This document shows, piece by piece, positions 20,370 through 33,053 of a stretch of 64,000 nt of DNA. Each line of letters starts with the position of its first letter. Position 1 is the stretch's first letter. The notes below the pieces were generated by a model. It saw only the letters and a program-made list of their open reading frames with translations, ran no database searches and was not told the DNA's origin. The stretch is from Cryptomeria japonica (Eukaryota; Streptophyta; Pinopsida; Cupressales; Cupressaceae), in contig NC_081414.1 in assembly GCF_030272615.1 (NCBI RefSeq), forward strand, positions 1,323,001 through 1,387,000. The letters run 5' to 3'. Position numbers and translations under genes: made by a program.

Positions 20370-23190
20370 AATCTTCAACAGAAGATCCTCTACCTCACTA
20401 CTACTAATTGAAACCTTTGTTTTCTACTCAAACTCTTGAGTGTCTTCAAGTAATTTCAGCATACTGGTGAGTTTCAAGTCCACCAGATCTCTCAAGTGAC
20501 AAAACTATTCTTTATTTTCTTCTTTTAATCATTCAGTAGATTCAACATCATATATTATTTTCTATCTGTAATCTACCATTACCATCTACATCCCTCTTCA
20601 AGTATACATAACTAGATAACTATACAATTTATGCTTCCAAAATATCTATTTGACCATCAATGTCCTTGGTGGATATAGGTCATTAGTGATAAAACTGATA
20701 TGTCATTACAAAATAATCCACACTCTTCTCAAACACTCTTATTCCTCTCTGCAACCGGTTATGTGCAATTGCACGTTTATTCACTAAATGTACTAATCTC
20801 TTCTCTTCTACTCTCTTTTCAAAATCTTTCAAATTTGTTTCTTCCAAGCTAGAAGTAGGATCCTTCAAGCCATTAAGCAATACCTGTACCTACACCACAT
20901 AATCAATTTTTCATCCAATGCAACTTCTTGAAGTTTCTCGTGGAAAAACTTCACTATATCAATGATCAACTTCATGCTTTGTATTTGTGACTTAGTAAAC
21001 TTCTTTCACAAAGAATGGTGAAGTATGTCACTCAAATGTAGCATGTGAAAGGGACTCAATTGATTAAGGTCCATCTGACCTTGAGACATGTGTACCTACA
21101 ATACCTCAATGGTAATTATTGGCTCAAACTGTAACTACAACTTTAGTAATTCTTATGCGGAGTCTCTAAAAGGACCAAAAGATTCTCCACCAGACATAGT
21201 ACTCCTTTCTTCCTGTCTTCTTCTCCTATTATTGTTCATTCTTTTCACCCTTTTATTCCTCTTGTGTATTTTTGGGAATCTTTTTTGCAAACATCTCCTC
21301 ACCCTTGTTAGTCTCCATACCTGGACTAGTTTCTAGACCTCCATCTCCATCAATTTGCTCATCCATTTTCTTCTTCGAATAAACTTTACTATTGTAAACA
21401 CCAAGTGTGCTCTATTCTAGACTAGTTTCTATGTTTGTCTTCACCATAGGAGAATGAAAAGTCTTATTTATCTCTTCAACACCCTCAATTCGTGCACCCT
21501 CAATTTGCTTGACCATCCTTTGATAGTCATTTGGACCTTCTCCCATTATGATATTCACTCTTTTTTTTCTTCTAAAATTTGTATTAAGAGCCTACATAAT
21601 CATGGCTTTATCCTCCCTCAATAAAGGATTGCACACCATATCTAAATATTGTGTCCTCATGTTGGATTCTTTCATCAATGCATCCTTCCTTCTTCTTGTT
21701 AAGGCATCTAACAACTTAATAGGTAATTTATCTACGATACCATTCACATTATTGTCAAAAGTAATTAGATACTAGATAATAGCCTTTTCTATCTTCTCTT
21801 TTTCTATTGGAGGGGCATCCTTATATAGCACTACATACACTTCCAATGAATCATTCTCAAAAATTACATTCACCAACTTGTCAAGATTAAATGGTTGACA
21901 ATCAGCATCAATCGCAAGGGAGCCCATCTTCTTCTTCTTTCCCTTTGTCTTCTCTACTTATTTCTTCTATACTTCCTTTATTTTCTTTGCAAGGGTCTCT
22001 ATCACAAAGACCTTAGTTCTCTTCCTCTTCAACATCATCTTCCTTAACTAATGTCCTTGTGGACCTCTTTCTAATCACAAACTTCTCTTTTTCTACCTCT
22101 TCATTTGTGTTGATGATGTCTACTTCAATCTTTGGACCTTTCTTTCCTCTTGTTGTCATTCATTTAGGTCTCTGACCTTTCTACTCACTTGAAACTACTT
22201 CTCACAAGGGTTCCAAAGGAACAAATCTTCACCGAGAGAGAAGTAGAAACTAACATATTTCTCCTCTACACCTTCTTTCCAAAGGTCTTTGCCACCATAG
22301 GTAGATTTATCTTCTTGTATAAGTTCTCCATCCTCTTTTTATGTTTGTTCTCAACCTTCTTCCAAATCATCTTGCTCAATATCTCAACTATATTCCCAAA
22401 TCTTTCCACCTGTGAATCCAATGACAACTACAACAAAGTCTCAATGTTCTTCTCCACATACTCCTTTCATATTTAATAAGGTAACTCAAGCAGCCAAGAA
22501 GTCCTTGGCTCTACTTCTTTAATGTAGCTATGGTCCTTATTGACCAGAAAAGTGATCTCATTTCTAAATTTCTAGACCTAGCTGGCAAGAATCCTCTCCC
22601 TTTCCTACCTCTTATCTTGGAAATTCTTAAACCACCCTCAATATAGGGTTTTTTATGCCTTTGTGTCATTTTTAAAACTCCTAATGTTGTTTTTATTTTA
22701 AACCCCAATAAGATGAAACTTATCCCATCCTTACTCATCGTCAAAATCTCATTCATAAACATAAATGCTAAACATATGATCGGGAACCCATACCTAAATG
22801 GATACTTTGAGTTCTTGTTCCCCTCTAGATTATCAAGTAGTTGTTGTTGCAAAAACTCACATAGATCAATTTTTTTACCTTCAACCACCATTTAGAATAA
22901 AAAATATATAATTGTGGTAATGGTTGAACCCTCCTAGTTCTAATTACATATCTTATATAACAAACCTTTGGTCACATACAAAACACCCAAATCAATGATG
23001 TCCTCCACAATCATAGCCCTCTTATCAGACACCAAACTGATCAACTGAGTGACCGTGTCATTCTTCACCATCTTCAACATAGGGATTGTGTCAAAAGAGC
23101 ACAATCCAATCAAAGCCCTAATGGAATCCTTTGAAATCTTATGTAGTTGATCCAAATATATCACATCATCATGAATGAAACTCAAAATGA
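20370..23190 (-). pseudogene. Type C large ORF, heavily decayed copy
   Basis: On the minus strand from about 23190 to 20370. The readable N-terminal region includes D-I-I-D-L-G-V-L-Y-V-T-K-G, then a G-K-K-I-D-L-C-E-F-L-Q-Q-Q-L-L-D-N-L stretch. This matches the G-M-K-V-D-L-C-E-V-L-L-K-N-L segment of the better-preserved copy at 44099-47461. Downstream come Lys/Glu-rich linker sequence and helical segments (K-D-F-E-K-R-V-E-E-K-R), also as in that copy. There are dozens of stops and shifts. With the LTR on its 3' side it is the remnant of the same type of non-autonomous element. Function unknown; no gag or pol domain seen. Confidence 0.55.
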
Positions 23191-23199
23191 TCCTTATCC

Positions 23200-23700
23200 A
23201 TGCATGTTCAAATTGATAAAATTGGTGTTGATTTGTTGTGTGGCCTTTCTCATATTGTTGATGCTAATATCATGCCTATGAAAAGTTGTGCCTAATTCCT
23301 TGGTTACACTCAAGCTACTAGTCAAGTCAATCATTCTATTCCTATGCCTACATCATTTCCTACTATTCCTACATTCACATCTTCTATCATGACTACTTCC
23401 ACACAAAATGTTAATCCTACACATGTTAGTCAAGGGGGAAACTTTGTTAATCAAAACTCTTGTATACCTCCTTCTGTGAGTCTTCCATTTGTGACCCAAT
23501 CATCTCCCATACCTACATATCATAGTGTTCCTGTTGTCACTGAGGATTGCACCCGTGATGCTAAGTTCGAAAACAAGCAATCCTGTGAAACATGGAAACA
23601 CCTTCGAGCCTATGGGTTGCTCAAAGTGAAGGTGAATCTCCAGAGATCAGGTCGGCTTCCTATTATGATGGATCTTCTACACTAACTTCTTGTGAAAAAA
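23200..23700 (+). pseudogene. Possible N-terminal gag region of the gypsy element
   Basis: An open stretch (23344-23685) rich in Pro, Thr, Ser and Asn (P-T-S-F-P-T-I-P-T-F and similar), with no folded domain. Such low-complexity sequence precedes the capsid domain in plant Ty3/gypsy gag, and the capsid part of a gypsy element lies further right at 27181. I infer they may belong to one element separated by the 23.7-27.1 kb insertion. The link is not proven. Confidence 0.35.
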
Positions 23701-26700
23701 GGGTAAAAGTCTTGCATGTAAAAAAAAAACCTATCTTAATAGAGGTGATACACCAAAATGATGTAGTTCTACTTGTTGTCCTAAAACTATAACCAGCTGC
23801 AACAAGACCCAAAAACTATCTCACGAAACAAATAAGATCATGAAATTCATAAACATCTCATATGAAGGCTCGAAGTTATCTAACTTCTGCATGTAGGAAA
23901 ATTAATTTTTTCACAAACATGCAAAGAACTAGTAACCAAACGAACACAACCTAGAACCTGAATTTACTATGAAATCTTCCTATTTCTGCAAAGCATAAAT
24001 GAGACAAAGAAAATGATTCAGAATTAAATCACAATAACTTTGTCAAAATCATTCATCTGACAATGGAAGAATAAGAAAAAATTGACAAGGAAACTAAAAT
24101 TCTCAATTGCAAACTATAAATAATCTCTTTTACAATGCTAAAAACTGAAAAAAGTGTTGAGATACAATGCTTTTTTGCAAAAATGTGTATGCAAAAAAAG
24201 AAAGAACCAGAAGGGAAAAAGGAGGAAGAGAATATATAGATATCTTGGTGAATCTCCTCAAAACCCTAAAATGATTGCATGAGAAAAGCCTTGGGCAAAT
24301 CTGCTCAAGAAAGGCATAAAAACTCATGCATAATACTATAAATAATAATCTTTATTGCTCCAAAGGACTGCCACTGATCCTGCATGAAGAGAAAATCTCT
24401 TTACTGCATAAGGAGCTGCCAGTCCTACCTAACAAAGCTTCACTGAAAAACAAGAACCCTTTGTTTGAAAATCTACATGTCTAAGTGTGAAAAATAGCTA
24501 TCCCCATGTGAAATCTGCATGATGAAATGAACTGAGACTTTATTAAAATAAATCCCATTGAAAATATCGAATGTATTCCCTGGCAACTTCTCTTCATGCT
24601 AAAACTTCTGGTATAAATGGTTGAAAAATATGATCTTTTTGTTTCATGAGCTTTCCAATGGTATGAAACACTTGCATTTTGGACAATCGATTAGTATCTG
24701 TATTAATCTTTCATGCAAAAATTTAACTCTTCGCTTGGCGGGTTTTTCACCGTGTAGACGACCAGTTCTCCCAACCTCTGAAATCAAATCCATCGGGTCA
24801 ACGGTAAGTTATTCGAGTAGCTATCCTAATCGTCTAATCCTCTTTGATCTCTATCTGCACTCTATCATGTGGAACTTTTTGATTGACTCTGGATCTTTGC
24901 TCTTTTATCTCAACACGGCCTCACTAACCACCCTGAATGAAAACTTATTACTTGTCACCAACTCCAGACAGATATCCATCGAGCAACTTTAAGTCGCGGT
25001 ATAGCGACCACCATTGGATCCATCAGGAACTGCTTGCTTTTTACATTTTTTAGTCACTAACCATCTGCCCTAACCACCTGGACTAACAATCAAATTTTCT
25101 CTTTAACCACTGGAACTGCTAGCAACTTGTCGCAATGTCATGGTGATTAATGCTCAGGCACTTTTCTATTGCGGTATAGCGACCACCATTGGATCTTTTT
25201 AGACTTGATCAGCCTTTAAAACCCCGCCTGAGTTTCTCTTTGAAAATAACAGGCCCACTTAGTCATTTGACCCTTGCCATGTGCTACATTCAGATTTGTC
25301 TGTGGATCCACCTGGGCATCACTTAAAATTTTCAACACTCTGGAGTGGGCCCACCTCTTTCTGAGTTCTCCTTGTCATCTTGGGCCCACGGGAACAAGCG
25401 AAAATAATGAACTTTGAACCACTTGAACCATTGAACGACTTGAACCGGTTGAAAGTTCAAGTTCAAAGTTGACTTTTAAAAAATATAGACATCTGCTTGT
25501 TTGTAGACCTTTGCCACGTGTCAGCCTCTGATTTTCTTATGGCTCCACCTTGGCATCACTCAAAAATATTAACACTCTGGAACAGGCCCACCTCTTTCTT
25601 ATCTCTGTTCAGCAAGTCTTTCAGTGAAATCTTCTCTTCGGCAAACAATCTACAAGACTCATCGAAAGCCAAGTTTCACCGAAACCGCATCTCATCGGGT
25701 CCCAACGCTTAGTCGCCAAGTCGCGATTGTAATCATTGTGCATCTCTACATCGTGACATAGCGACAATGGTCGGATCATCTTTGGTTGCCATTGATCTTT
25801 CTGACTTGCTTGCTAGTTATTCTCTCTTATGCCACGATGTCGCCATGTGTCAACCACTGGTTCGCTCATGGGTCCACCTTGTCCCGCCACTTGGACCTGC
25901 CACTGCCACTGGACTTGGTCTGCCTTGGTTCTTCATCTACTCTCTATGATGTGGCGCATCCTCATTTGTTCTTAGCCCACCTAGATGGCCACCTTAACTG
26001 TCGTGTCATTAGTCACCAAGTCGTGTCTGTTACCTAGCTTTCAACTTCCTCTTGCGGTATAGCGACCTTCGTTGATCTTCCTCCAAAGTGCTTGAGCTTT
26101 AACTTTGGCTGATCCTCTCTCTTGTGTCACGCATCAAAATATGTCACCTCTTGAATGGCTTCAGAGATCCGCCTGGACCGCCACCTGTCTGCCACATCAT
26201 CAGTCGCCAAGTCGCGGCAATAATCCAGTGTGCATCTTTTCCTTGCGACATAGCGATAGTCGTTAGATCTTTGTGATCACCATTGATCTTTCTTCAACTG
26301 CTTGAGCTTTAACCCAGGTTGATTTTCTCTCTTGTGTTGTGTGTCAACATATGTCACCTCCTGATTGGCTTCAAAGATCCACCTAGACCACCACCTGTCT
26401 GCCACGTCATTGGTCGCCAAGTCACGGTCATTACCTAGTGATCATCTTTTCATTGTGACATAGCGACAACCATTGATGTACCCGCATCACCGTTGATCTT
26501 TTACAACTTGCTTTCTCTTTAGTCTCTTCCCGCTAACTGGTCATAAAATTAGAATGCGTTGAGATATGCACGCATGCAGGGTCCACTGGGCGACAAGCCA
26601 CCTTTTGTCAAAAGCTTTCAAGCTTTGACACTTTAGTTACATGTGATCTGAGCTTTAAATGTTATACACTATGTCTACACTGCCAATGTGGGATAATTGT

Positions 26701-27125
26701 TCTTCACGCCCTGTCTTTTCCATCGGGTCATTGGGATGATATGAAATGGTTCATTCTGATGGCCGATACAACCTTTAGCTCTCCACACATTCCTATTGGG
26801 TCTTCAAAATGACTTGGAACCTACTATTCCGATAGCCGATATAAATTTTCAAGTTGTGCTTGCTCATCGAGGTACATCTTGCTAATCGGGGTAGGTCTTG
26901 TCGATAGGGAAAAATTCAAAAGCATGACTTTTTTGGAGTCCCAATCAAGCTTGATAAGTCATGCCTTTCTTGAAAAGGAGCATAAAGTCTCTGTAATCTA
27001 TAGCATGCTGAGCTCAACCCTCATGGGAGCCCATTTTAACCCACATTCTTCATTGTTTTTTCCTATATCTGCACATGAAGCAAACAAGTTAGAAAAAGAT
27101 GTACTTCTGATTTCTTGCTCATGAT
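23701..27125. other. Insertion-like non-coding block, LTR-like
   Basis: No coding region. The right half is a mosaic of repeated words (TAGCGAC, AGTCGC, CGTTGATCTT). A cluster of TTGAAC/GTTCAA words lies at 25400-25475 (for example TTGAACCATTGAAC). The composition resembles LTRs of the type A and B elements, so this is probably LTR-derived, but I could not identify termini. Confidence 0.4.
25705..26520. repeat. Degenerate tandem repeat, about 210-bp unit
   Basis: CTTGAGCTTTAAC occurs at 26091 and 26301, spacing 210 bp, each followed by CTCTCTTGTGT, ATATGTCACCTC, GCCACCTGTCTGCCAC-like text, GTCGCCAAGTC and a TTGTGACATAGCGAC-like phrase. Partial earlier copies start near 25712 (GTCGCCAAGTCGCG) and 26010. 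At least two near-complete units and one or two partial ones are visible. Confidence 0.65.
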
Positions 27126-27180
27126 TTGGGCCTTTTTTTTATGAATGAATGCAAGGATTTATTAGGGAACCAAATCTGGC

Positions 27181-28310
27181 ATGTGCAAAATTTTCGTAAT
27201 AGTTCCACCTCCTTACTCTCAACCTCAACCTACATACAACAATGTTACTCCTCCATCCCAATCCAATGTGTCCAATTTCAATCCATCCATCGAAGCAACC
27301 ATCAATACCTTAGCCCAAACTATTTCATCTTTACAACAACTAGCTTCCATTACCCAATCCAAGTTTAATGTGCCCACATTTGATGTAGCGATCCCATTAT
27401 CTAATGACATTGTCCATGGTGTCCCTCCTAAACATATGGAAGTCCCTCAATTGGAGCTTTACAATGGAAAAAGTGATCCCTTGACTCATGTGAAAACATT
27501 TCAAACTTTGTGTAGTGACTTTGCTCATGATCAAAGACTTATGACAAAGTTGTTTACTCAAACCTTTAGGGATAAATATTTGCAATGGTATTGTTATTTT
27601 CCTCCTTATTCTATTGCATCATTTCAAAAATTAGTAAATGCTTTCAGTCAACAATTTCACAGTAATATTGGTCCTAAAATTACTTTGATTGATTTGATTC
27701 ATTGTAAGCAAGGTGTTAAATAAAATGTGATTGATTTTATTGGTAGATATAAACATTTGTATTCTCAAATTGCTTATCCTATGCCTGATCAAGATGTTCA
27801 AAGAATTTTTATTGATAATTTACAAAAAGACATTAAGGATAAGCTTATGTTTTCTAAGTTTACTTCCTTTACGCAGTTGTGTGCAGTGCTCCATAATTAT
27901 CAGCTTCAAGTAAGTCAATTTGAATCATCTCCTTCAATGGCTTAGATTGATAAGAATGAGAGTGTTCAATAATATTTTGCAAAGTTGAAACTGAACAAGG
28001 GATATATCAAGCTCAATGACATTATCAATACTCAAGTGGCAACCACAACATTGGGTGTGACTCCTTTATCCAAATACTTTAGAAAATAATTTACTCCTCT
28101 TTTTGAGTCTTTGTATATAATTACGACACAATTAATAAACAAAAAAGTGTTGAAACTTCCTCCCATCAAGCCAATCAATACCTCCAAACCTTTTTCACCT
28201 CATCATGATCCCAAATCCTTTTTCCAATAGCATCGTCAACTCGATCATGACAATGAAAAGTGTTATACCTTAAGGAGTAGGATTCAAGACTTTATTAATA
28301 ACAATACCTT
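27181..28310 (+). pseudogene. gag: Ty3/gypsy gag (capsid and zinc-knuckle region)
   Basis: The capsid domain reads L-Y-N-G-K-S-D-P-L-T-H-V-K-T-F, W-Y-C-Y-F-P-P-Y-S-I, L-V-N-A-F-S-Q-Q-F-H, then V-I-D-F-I-G-R-Y-K-H-L and D-N-L-Q-K-D-I-K-D-K-L. This is the Retrotrans_gag pattern of Ty3/gypsy (Tat/Athila-like) elements. A TAA at 27721-27723 interrupts it; further stops lie at about 27943 and 28087. Near 28225-28310 is an H-R-Q-L-D-H-D-N-E-K-C-Y-T-L stretch followed by I-Q-D-F-I-N-N-N-T-L, the usual region after the capsid. A solo LTR interrupts the frame at 28316. Confidence 0.85.
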
Positions 28311-28315
28311 ATATG

Positions 28316-29375
28316 TGTTAGGTCCTAGAGACAATTGAGAGGGGGGGGTGAATCAGTTGTCAAATAAATTCAAACCAAAAACAACTTAACCAACTTAATG
28401 CTTAATACTGGTAAACCAGTCTAATATGTCGGTAGACGGTTTTAACAGTTAATTGTAATACTGGTAAGGATTAATGCATGAAACAAAAGGACAAAGTCAT
28501 CCACAACACATAACACCAATATTTGTACAAGGAAACCCTGTAAGGGGAAAAACCACGGTGGGAAACCTTACCCACAATCAAATGATACTACTACAGATAG
28601 TAAGTGTATACAAATGGGGTCTGCACATGCAGAAAAGCCAAACGCCTAGAGCTCACTGCTCAAACACAAAATAGGAGTCACACTAACTACAATTGGATGG
28701 TTAAATCCAATAAGAATGTACTGCTTAAATTAGCGTCCTTTTATGTTGGATTTAGTACCGGTGTAGTTCTTGATGTCTTCACAGAAACCCTCCTTCAACC
28801 TTCAAATGATGTTTGCATGTATATCTCTGCTTCTTCTCGCATATACCTTCACACAATCCTTTTCTGCATTCCACATTTGATCTTACAAATAAGATCTTAC
28901 ATTTATACCATACCCTAAGACCAATTTTAGTAGGTCAGCTCTAAAGGATAATACAATAAAATTAATTTACAAATAAATTAATGCCCGATGCAATAACCGA
29001 TTCAACATGTCGGCTTAATGCATTTACAACAATAATAAGTCATCTCCATAGCGTGCCATGCTGATCTAGAAAAGATAAACCTATCGGTGTGTATCCTGGA
29101 CCTATTTATCGGTGACAGCAAATATACAAATACGAATATGCCAATAACAAACCTTCAAGACAAGGTGTCCAAACGATGTCTTCGTCATAACCATGTGTTT
29201 TCCATATCATTCCAAGTGTCGGTGATCATTATATCCTACTGATATACTAGATACCAGTGACTGTTCATAAGTCATTTGCTTGCCAGTGAATGTTGTTGAT
29301 TCTCCAAAGTGCCAAAGTTGATAAGTGTTTAGTAGGTGTTGGCATCAATGACAAAACCATACCAAAATACCAACA
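28316..29375 (-). repeat. Solo LTR inserted in the gypsy gag-protease region
   Basis: On the minus strand it starts TGTTGGTATTTTGGTATGG (29375) and ends GGACCTAACA (28316), 1060 bp. It is flanked by ATATG (28311-28315) and ATATT (29376-29380), a target duplication with one mismatch. A G-run at 28340-28348 (C-run on the LTR strand, TGATTCACCCCCCC type) lies near its 3' end. Gypsy coding sequence continues on both sides. Confidence 0.82.
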
Positions 29376-30031
29376 ATATTTAGTTGGTGTGAATGAAAAA
29401 ATAAACAAATATGTAGCTCCTCCTAATCAGAACCTTCAAATCTTTACCAATCATTTGCCTTCCCATTCTACTAATGTGGTTGAGTAGGAGCATCTTGATT
29501 TTTCTCCTAACGACCTTGGCCTTGAGTCTAACAATATGGTGAATCTTGTTGAAAAACCTACCCCTCCTCAAGACCTATGCATTACCTTTGATCCTAGAGA
29601 GAATATTAGATGCACCTCATGGCCCACTATATATCACTACGAAGATCAAAGACAAACTCTCACGAGGGGTGCTCATTATCCAGTGTGTATGGTAAATATG
29701 ATCAGTGAATAATATCTTTATACTTTACAATTGCATCAAGTAACATATGATAAATATGATGTAGTGGTTAAGGTGTATGATAGTTTCTCTTTCCCTACTA
29801 TTGGTTCTATTACTCTTCTTATTGAGGTTGGCATAAAGTGCTTAGATGTTATTTTGACTATCATTCATACATCGAATCAATTTTGTGTGAAGTTGGGACA
29901 TCCTTGGCTCTCTTCCATGAATGTGATTCCTTCTACTATTCATAAATGTTTAAAATTTTCTCATAATGATAAAATCATAACAATTAATCATAGAATGTCT
30001 ATGTATATGGTGAAATTGGGAATTCAAATAT
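29376..30031 (+). pseudogene. Ty3/gypsy protease region
   Basis: After a spacer (29380-29730), the frame at 29731-30030 encodes an aspartic-protease-like segment: D-V-V-V-K-V-Y-D-S-F, T-L-L-I-E-V-G, V-I-L-T-I-I-H-T-S-N-Q-F, and K-L-G-H-P-W-L-S-S-M-N-V-I-P-S-T-I-H-K-C-L. The last is the G-R/H-P-W...S-T-x-H-x-x-L-K-F block that ends gypsy protease domains. The expected catalytic D-S/T-G is not evident. A stop occurs at about 29710. The frame is cut at 30032 by a solo LTR. Confidence 0.72.
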
Positions 30032-30785
30032 TATAAAACCAAACAAAGATCCAACCACATAAAAACCCTAGTTCTACAATTAAATCCACCATACACCAAT
30101 TAAGAACCTAAAAACATGCAAAAGAAAAAATATTGAAAGCTTATACCATTCACATGCTCATTAGGGTTTAACCTCTATTGTTTCCTATTTCAATTGATCT
30201 TGCTCGATATGGTTGCTCTCAAATTTTGTATTGTGCGCAAGGCCTCAACAAAGAACATATTGTGGTTGTGTAGACGCTTGAGTGATTGATCGCTATAAAA
30301 GGTCACATAAGAATTGATTGATTGAATGATTAGGGATTGATAAGGATAAAAGGATCCTTTTATATAGAGAGTACCTTAGAAAATGAAGGGCTAGGATTAA
30401 GAGGTTGAGGGATAAATTGTCGGCTTAGATTAGTGCATAGGTATAGAAAATGGTAAAATATTAGAGAGGTGGTTAAAGGTAAATTAAGAGATGAATGACA
30501 AGTGTCATGGAGGGAAAAAGCTGATGAATTAATTAAATAAATGAAGATATTTTTAATTAATAGAAGAATTGGATCCAATTAAATAAATAAAATATTTATT
30601 TAATTTTGGGGAAAGGATAATTTAAATAAATAAAAATATTTATTTAAATAGGGAAAGGCTAGAAGAGGATTAATGAATTAATTAAATAAATAAAAATCTA
30701 TTTAGTTAATAGAAGGCTTAGGGTAAATTAATTAAATAAATAAAATATTTATTTAATTAGGCTAGGACAATTTTAGGTGTCTACA
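30032..30785 (-). repeat. Solo LTR (TGTAGACACC family) in the gypsy element
   Basis: 754 bp; the minus strand starts TGTAGACACC at 30785 and ends GGTTTTATA, with the final CA mutated to TA. AATAT lies at 30027-30031 and again at 30785-30789, sharing one base with the LTR end, consistent with a target duplication. It is a close relative of the LTR split by the copia element at 2435-9454. Gypsy coding sequence resumes at about 30790. Confidence 0.78.
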
Positions 30786-30789
30786 ATAT

Positions 30790-31679
30790 CAACCCACGGT
30801 GAGGCATGGAGATGTCAACCTTGATTACTTTTGGCCTAAACAATTCGAACCTCTCAAACCTCGAAGTGATGCTCTTTTTCAATCTTACCAAAAGTGGAAG
30901 AATGAGAAGATCCTATCTTTGAGTAAGCCTAGAGATCTTAGACCTATTCCTCCTCCTCATGATGGAACCGATCTCCTTTCTACACCTTCTATTCCTCCTA
31001 TATATGTTGCACTTTCACCTCCTATATCTTACAAAGGGAAGCGCCCGACATCTCCTATCTTTCAACCTAGTAGACCTTCTCCTATTCCTCCTCCTTAGAA
31101 GGAAGAGATTAATCCTACGTCCATTGATCCTAAACCTTCACAGCCCTCATCTAAGACTAAAAGAAATTGTTGTGTGAGAGAACGTTGAAGGAGATATAGT
31201 GCTAAAACCCGTGAACTTGCTTCTCAACCCCTTTCCTCCCCGAAGACACCAAATGTTGACTTGGTCCCGTTTGTCCAACCTTCACCTAACCCAAGAGAGG
31301 AAGTTTAACTTAAATCACCAAATTAAAAATGCTTAAGAAAGATGATGGTTCATATTCTATTTGTATTAGAGCTCCTATTTTTATTAATTTTGATGAAGAA
31401 ATGGGTGAAAATGATGTTCATGTTAACAATGTTGATGCTAATGATTCTAACGATGAATATGAGCTTGTTAATGTTGACAATGATATATCTAAGCAATTTT
31501 CAAAAGCATTAATCCTAGCTCCTAGTGATAGACAAAGTGACCCATCATTAGAGAATGGTCCTTGTTTGGAACTTCCAGTAGCTCCATCTATCATGCTCAA
31601 AGTTTCTCCTCTTGCATCTTGTGCACCTTCTCAAAAAAATGTTCGGCAAGATTGGGAGGTAGACGATTTGCTTGATTAG
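30790..31679 (+). pseudogene. Gypsy region downstream of protease, truncated element
   Basis: Frame with V-R-H-G-D-V-N-L-D-Y-F-W-P-K-Q-F-E-P-L, R-S-D-A-L-F-Q-S-Y-Q-K-W, then a Pro/Ser-rich linker, and after a few stops a second open stretch 31329-31676 rich in Asp, Asn, Glu and Val. The W-P-K-Q-F block is of a kind I associate with linkers after protease in Tat-like gypsy elements. Reverse transcriptase, RNase H and integrase are absent before the next element begins at 32256. Either pol was deleted or this is a gag-protease-only element. Confidence 0.55.
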
Positions 31680-32255
31680 CTTCATTTGTGTGATAAATTC
31701 TCTCTCCCCTCTCTTGCTTGTTTGTGGCATTCTTCTAGTTTTTCCTCAATTCTTCTATTTGTTTTCCCTTGTGTTGTCTCATTGGGCACAATGCAAAGCA
31801 TTGAGATCTCTTTTGGTCTCTTCCATGTTGACTTAAAAGACACATGTGCCCTTCTTCCATGGTGGTTCTACTTTCTTTGGGTGATGAGATCAATTCAATG
31901 GATTTATATATTTCATGGTATACATTATCTATCATAAGAGCATACTAACCCCAAAGTTAGTAGAACCCTTATGTGGTTTGTGACCATTATCCTTTGATTT
32001 GTCCTTTCTTCGGGGCATATCATTGTGCTACCATGTTAATCGCTTTAACATGGGGCATACACTCTATTCAATGTTTCACTTTATGCACACACTATCACAT
32101 GCCTTGATACTCAAGTTACTTTGCAAACTGGGCCTTTTCCTTTGTATTTTGGTATTTTTATTTTCATGACTCATAGTAAGAGAACCTTACTAGGCTAGCA
32201 GTCATGATTCTCTCTCTCTCTCTTTTCTTATGATCCTTTTATCTTGATGTTGAAG
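31680..32255. other. Non-coding tail of the gypsy element
   Basis: Pyrimidine-rich sequence with a short CT microsatellite (about 32207-32224). No coding pattern and no LTR end was found. Confidence 0.35.
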
Positions 32256-33053
32256 TGCTAGCGCCCTCACATTTTTCATTTAAAATGTCTGAGCTTGCAG
32301 GTTGCCTTTTGGTGTCTCTATTCTTTCGAGTCTTTTGTACCTCTCCATTTTGAACCCAAGTCGTTGAACTTTACAAACAGTTCAATTGGTTCAACGTTCA
32401 AGGCATGTTTAAGGTAAATGTCTTTAGCAGCCTTTATCTCCACCAAGGCAAGCACGTTATTGTTATGCTTTTTGAACTTTGAACCCGTGAACCTTTTTTT
32501 TTATTCAAGGTTCAAAACATCTTTTTGTGAGCCGCAACTATGTAATGTTATTAACAAGAAGGTGTCAACGTGTTTTAAGTCAATTAAGGTGTCAACGTGT
32601 TTTAAGTCAATTTTGAACTTGAACCTTGAACCAATTGTCTTTTCAGTTCAACAGTTCAAGGTTCAAAGTCCTTTGCTTGTTAGTCATGGTTATTGCCCGT
32701 TCCCGGTATTGTTTTGAGTTGCTAGTTCACTGTTGTTCTTCCCGGATGAACTTGAACCATTGAACTCTTTGTGAGATGGTTCAAGGTTCAAAAGGTTCAC
32801 TTCAAGTTGATTCTAAAGACTTTGTTAACACTAGAGGTAGCACGGCAAGAAGGAATATTCCCGGCATCTAATAGTTTAAAATTCTAAATTTGGAAAGTAA
32901 TCATGAGGACATTAACTATTTGTGCGGAAGTGATGGGCAATTAAGAAAGTGTCAGGTTTTCAGTCATTTCACTATTACTTCACACGTTTAAATGAATCAT
33001 TATGAAGCATGTGTGGTTTTCTTGATTTTTTCCTATCTATTTGTTGGTAAATA
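32256..33053 (-). repeat. 3' LTR of the minus-strand type B element
   Basis: On the minus strand it begins TATTTACCAACA at 33053, directly after a purine tract (AAGAAAGGGACAAAT, 33054-33069), and ends GCGCTAGCA at 32256, about 798 bp. It is the inverted counterpart of 35536-36298, and the two align along almost their whole length. It contains many GTTCAA/TTGAAC words between 32340 and 32830. The first dinucleotide is TA rather than TG, presumably mutated; the plus-strand sister starts TGTTAACC at 40606. Confidence 0.75.

Noticed and set aside
27126-31679. Reverse transcriptase of the gypsy element
   Set aside because: No Y/F-x-D-D box or other RT motif is visible in any frame before the next element begins.
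32207-32224. CT microsatellite as a regulatory site
   Set aside because: Short simple repeat with no associated gene.
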